This document shows, piece after piece, positions 16,064-16,561 of a stretch of DNA of 16,561 nt. The notes under the pieces were generated by a model. The model did not search any database and was not told where the DNA came from. It saw only the letters and a program-made list of their open reading frames with translations. How positions within the stretch are numbered: the stretch's first letter is position 1; each line of letters opens with the position of its first letter. The DNA lies in NCBI GenBank assembly GCA_947505055.1, contig CANNLO010000071.1, positions 1-16,561 of the forward strand, read 5' to 3'. This DNA comes from Methylococcaceae bacterium (GTDB lineage Bacteria; Pseudomonadota; Gammaproteobacteria; Methylococcales; Methylomonadaceae). The position numbers and the translations under genes are program-made.

Positions 16064-16363
16064 ATACCAAATAATGGCGAGGTTGCGATTTCTGTATTTC
16101 AAACATTGGGTAATTGGACTGTATATATAGTCACCGGCGCAAGTTTGGCAAGTACTCCAACCTCGCCCTCGTTAAGTCTTACTTCCTTTAATCTTTCGTA
16201 TACAGGATCCGGAGTTGCAGCTTCGCCTTTAAAAGTTTTCCTTACCGATACAGGCTATGGTGCATATGCCACCCCCGGTTACTTTGATCTTCATATCGGA
16301 GGAACCCAGTCAGGAGGGATTGCGACAATAACATCCCGTTTTTTTTATGACGCTGCAAAATAG
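16064..16363 (+). pseudogene. Fragment of a PEP-CTERM-type extracellular protein gene
   Basis: An open frame bounded by a stop at 16061-16063 and TAG at 16361-16363 reads NNGEVAISVFQTLGNWTVYI, then VTGASLAS, and further on SLSLTSFNLSYTGSG, PLKVFLTDTGYG and IGGTQSGG. This is the pattern of the beta-rich body of proteins that end in a PEP-CTERM sorting signal, which exosortase processes at the cell surface. No signal peptide, no VPEP-type C-terminal motif, no ATG and no ribosome binding site are present. A TTG at 16106 could start an 85-residue piece, but that is unlikely to be a gene. The frame stops just where glucokinase-like remnant B begins on the other strand, so the gene was cut by a rearrangement. 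Confidence 0.55.
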
Positions 16364-16436
16364 CAGCGCCCAATCCTGTGCCAATTGTTATAAGCAGCAC
16401 AACACCAGATTGATCTTTACCTTCGCCGAAATGCAT
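16357..16436 (-). pseudogene. Remnant B of a polyphosphate glucokinase-like (ROK) gene
   Basis: The minus strand encodes [12 protein letters not shown] followed by LLITIGTGLGAAI, the part of a ROK glucokinase around the second glycine-rich motif (GTGLG; the family has GTGIGSA). It overlaps remnant A only in [12 protein letters not shown] and continues on the C-terminal side, whereas remnant A extends on the N-terminal side. The frame then runs into the antisense of the PEP-CTERM fragment, so the 64-codon open frame seen there is a chance fusion and not a gene. Confidence 0.65.
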
Positions 16437-16561
16437 TAAATTAATTAAAGTGGTACCGATTATTATTCACTTTTTATCATTTCAGATGTGAGTATATTGC
16501 CAGCTTATGTGACGTACTTATCATTTTAAATGAATATTTTGTCAGTAAATGCGAACGTGAC
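16397..16561. repeat. Direct repeat copy B, continues past window edge
   Basis: Second copy of the two-block repeat: block 1 at 16397-16433 and block 2 at 16438-16561, directly joined where copy A has about 109 extra bp. It includes TGAC...ATCA (16510-16523) and TGAA...GTCA (16531-16544), the counterparts of the first two sites of the array. The match is still going on at the last base (GCGAACGTGAC), so further sites and perhaps a sigma-54 promoter for another gene should lie beyond the window. Confidence 0.9.

Noticed and set aside
16242..16436. 64-codon open frame on the minus strand starting [11 protein letters not shown]
   Set aside because: Only its first 26 or so codons resemble a glucokinase; the rest is antisense of the PEP-CTERM fragment. 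It is a junction of two remnants, not a gene.

Overview
The window is chromosomal DNA of a gammaproteobacterium. The gene set fits a methanotroph-like lineage (order Methylococcales). The pointers are a gnnA-gnnB-lpxB lipid A cluster, the dksA-gluQ pair, and debris of a PEP-CTERM protein gene next to an apparent sigma-54 control region. This assignment rests on gene content only and is of moderate certainty.

Bases 1-6934 carry minus-strand housekeeping genes. gyrA overlaps serC by one base; serC runs off the left edge. gyrA has its own sigma-70 promoter. Next come a dienelactone hydrolase-family gene and a low-molecular-weight protein tyrosine phosphatase 16 bp apart, then a small four-helix membrane protein, gluQ and dksA. 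From 7047 to 8539 a class I aminotransferase and a rhodanese run on the plus strand, divergent from dksA, and end at a hairpin shared with lpxB. From 8649 to 11994 gnnA, gnnB and lpxB run on the minus strand. Together they predict lipid A built on 2,3-diaminoglucose, with acyl chains amide-linked at position 3 as well as position 2.

Bases 12235-16561 are different. A large HDOD-GAF-GGDEF signalling protein is followed by about 860 bp without an intact gene. That gap holds a remnant of a polyphosphate glucokinase-like (ROK) gene, an array of TGAC-N6/7-GTCA inverted repeats spaced about two helical turns apart, a perfect 12-bp-arm palindrome and a canonical -24/-12 sigma-54 promoter. Downstream is an orphan OmpR-family response regulator. 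After it lie a fragment of a PEP-CTERM-type secreted protein, a second remnant of the same glucokinase-like gene, and a second copy of the inverted-repeat array that runs off the right edge.

The most interesting point is this last region. It looks like a duplicated enhancer module of the kind used by sigma-54 activators, placed in front of a response regulator and again at the window edge, next to broken pieces of a PEP-CTERM gene. It suggests the regulator belongs to a sigma-54-controlled surface-protein regulon, and that the enhancer unit was copied together with a piece of the glucokinase-like gene.
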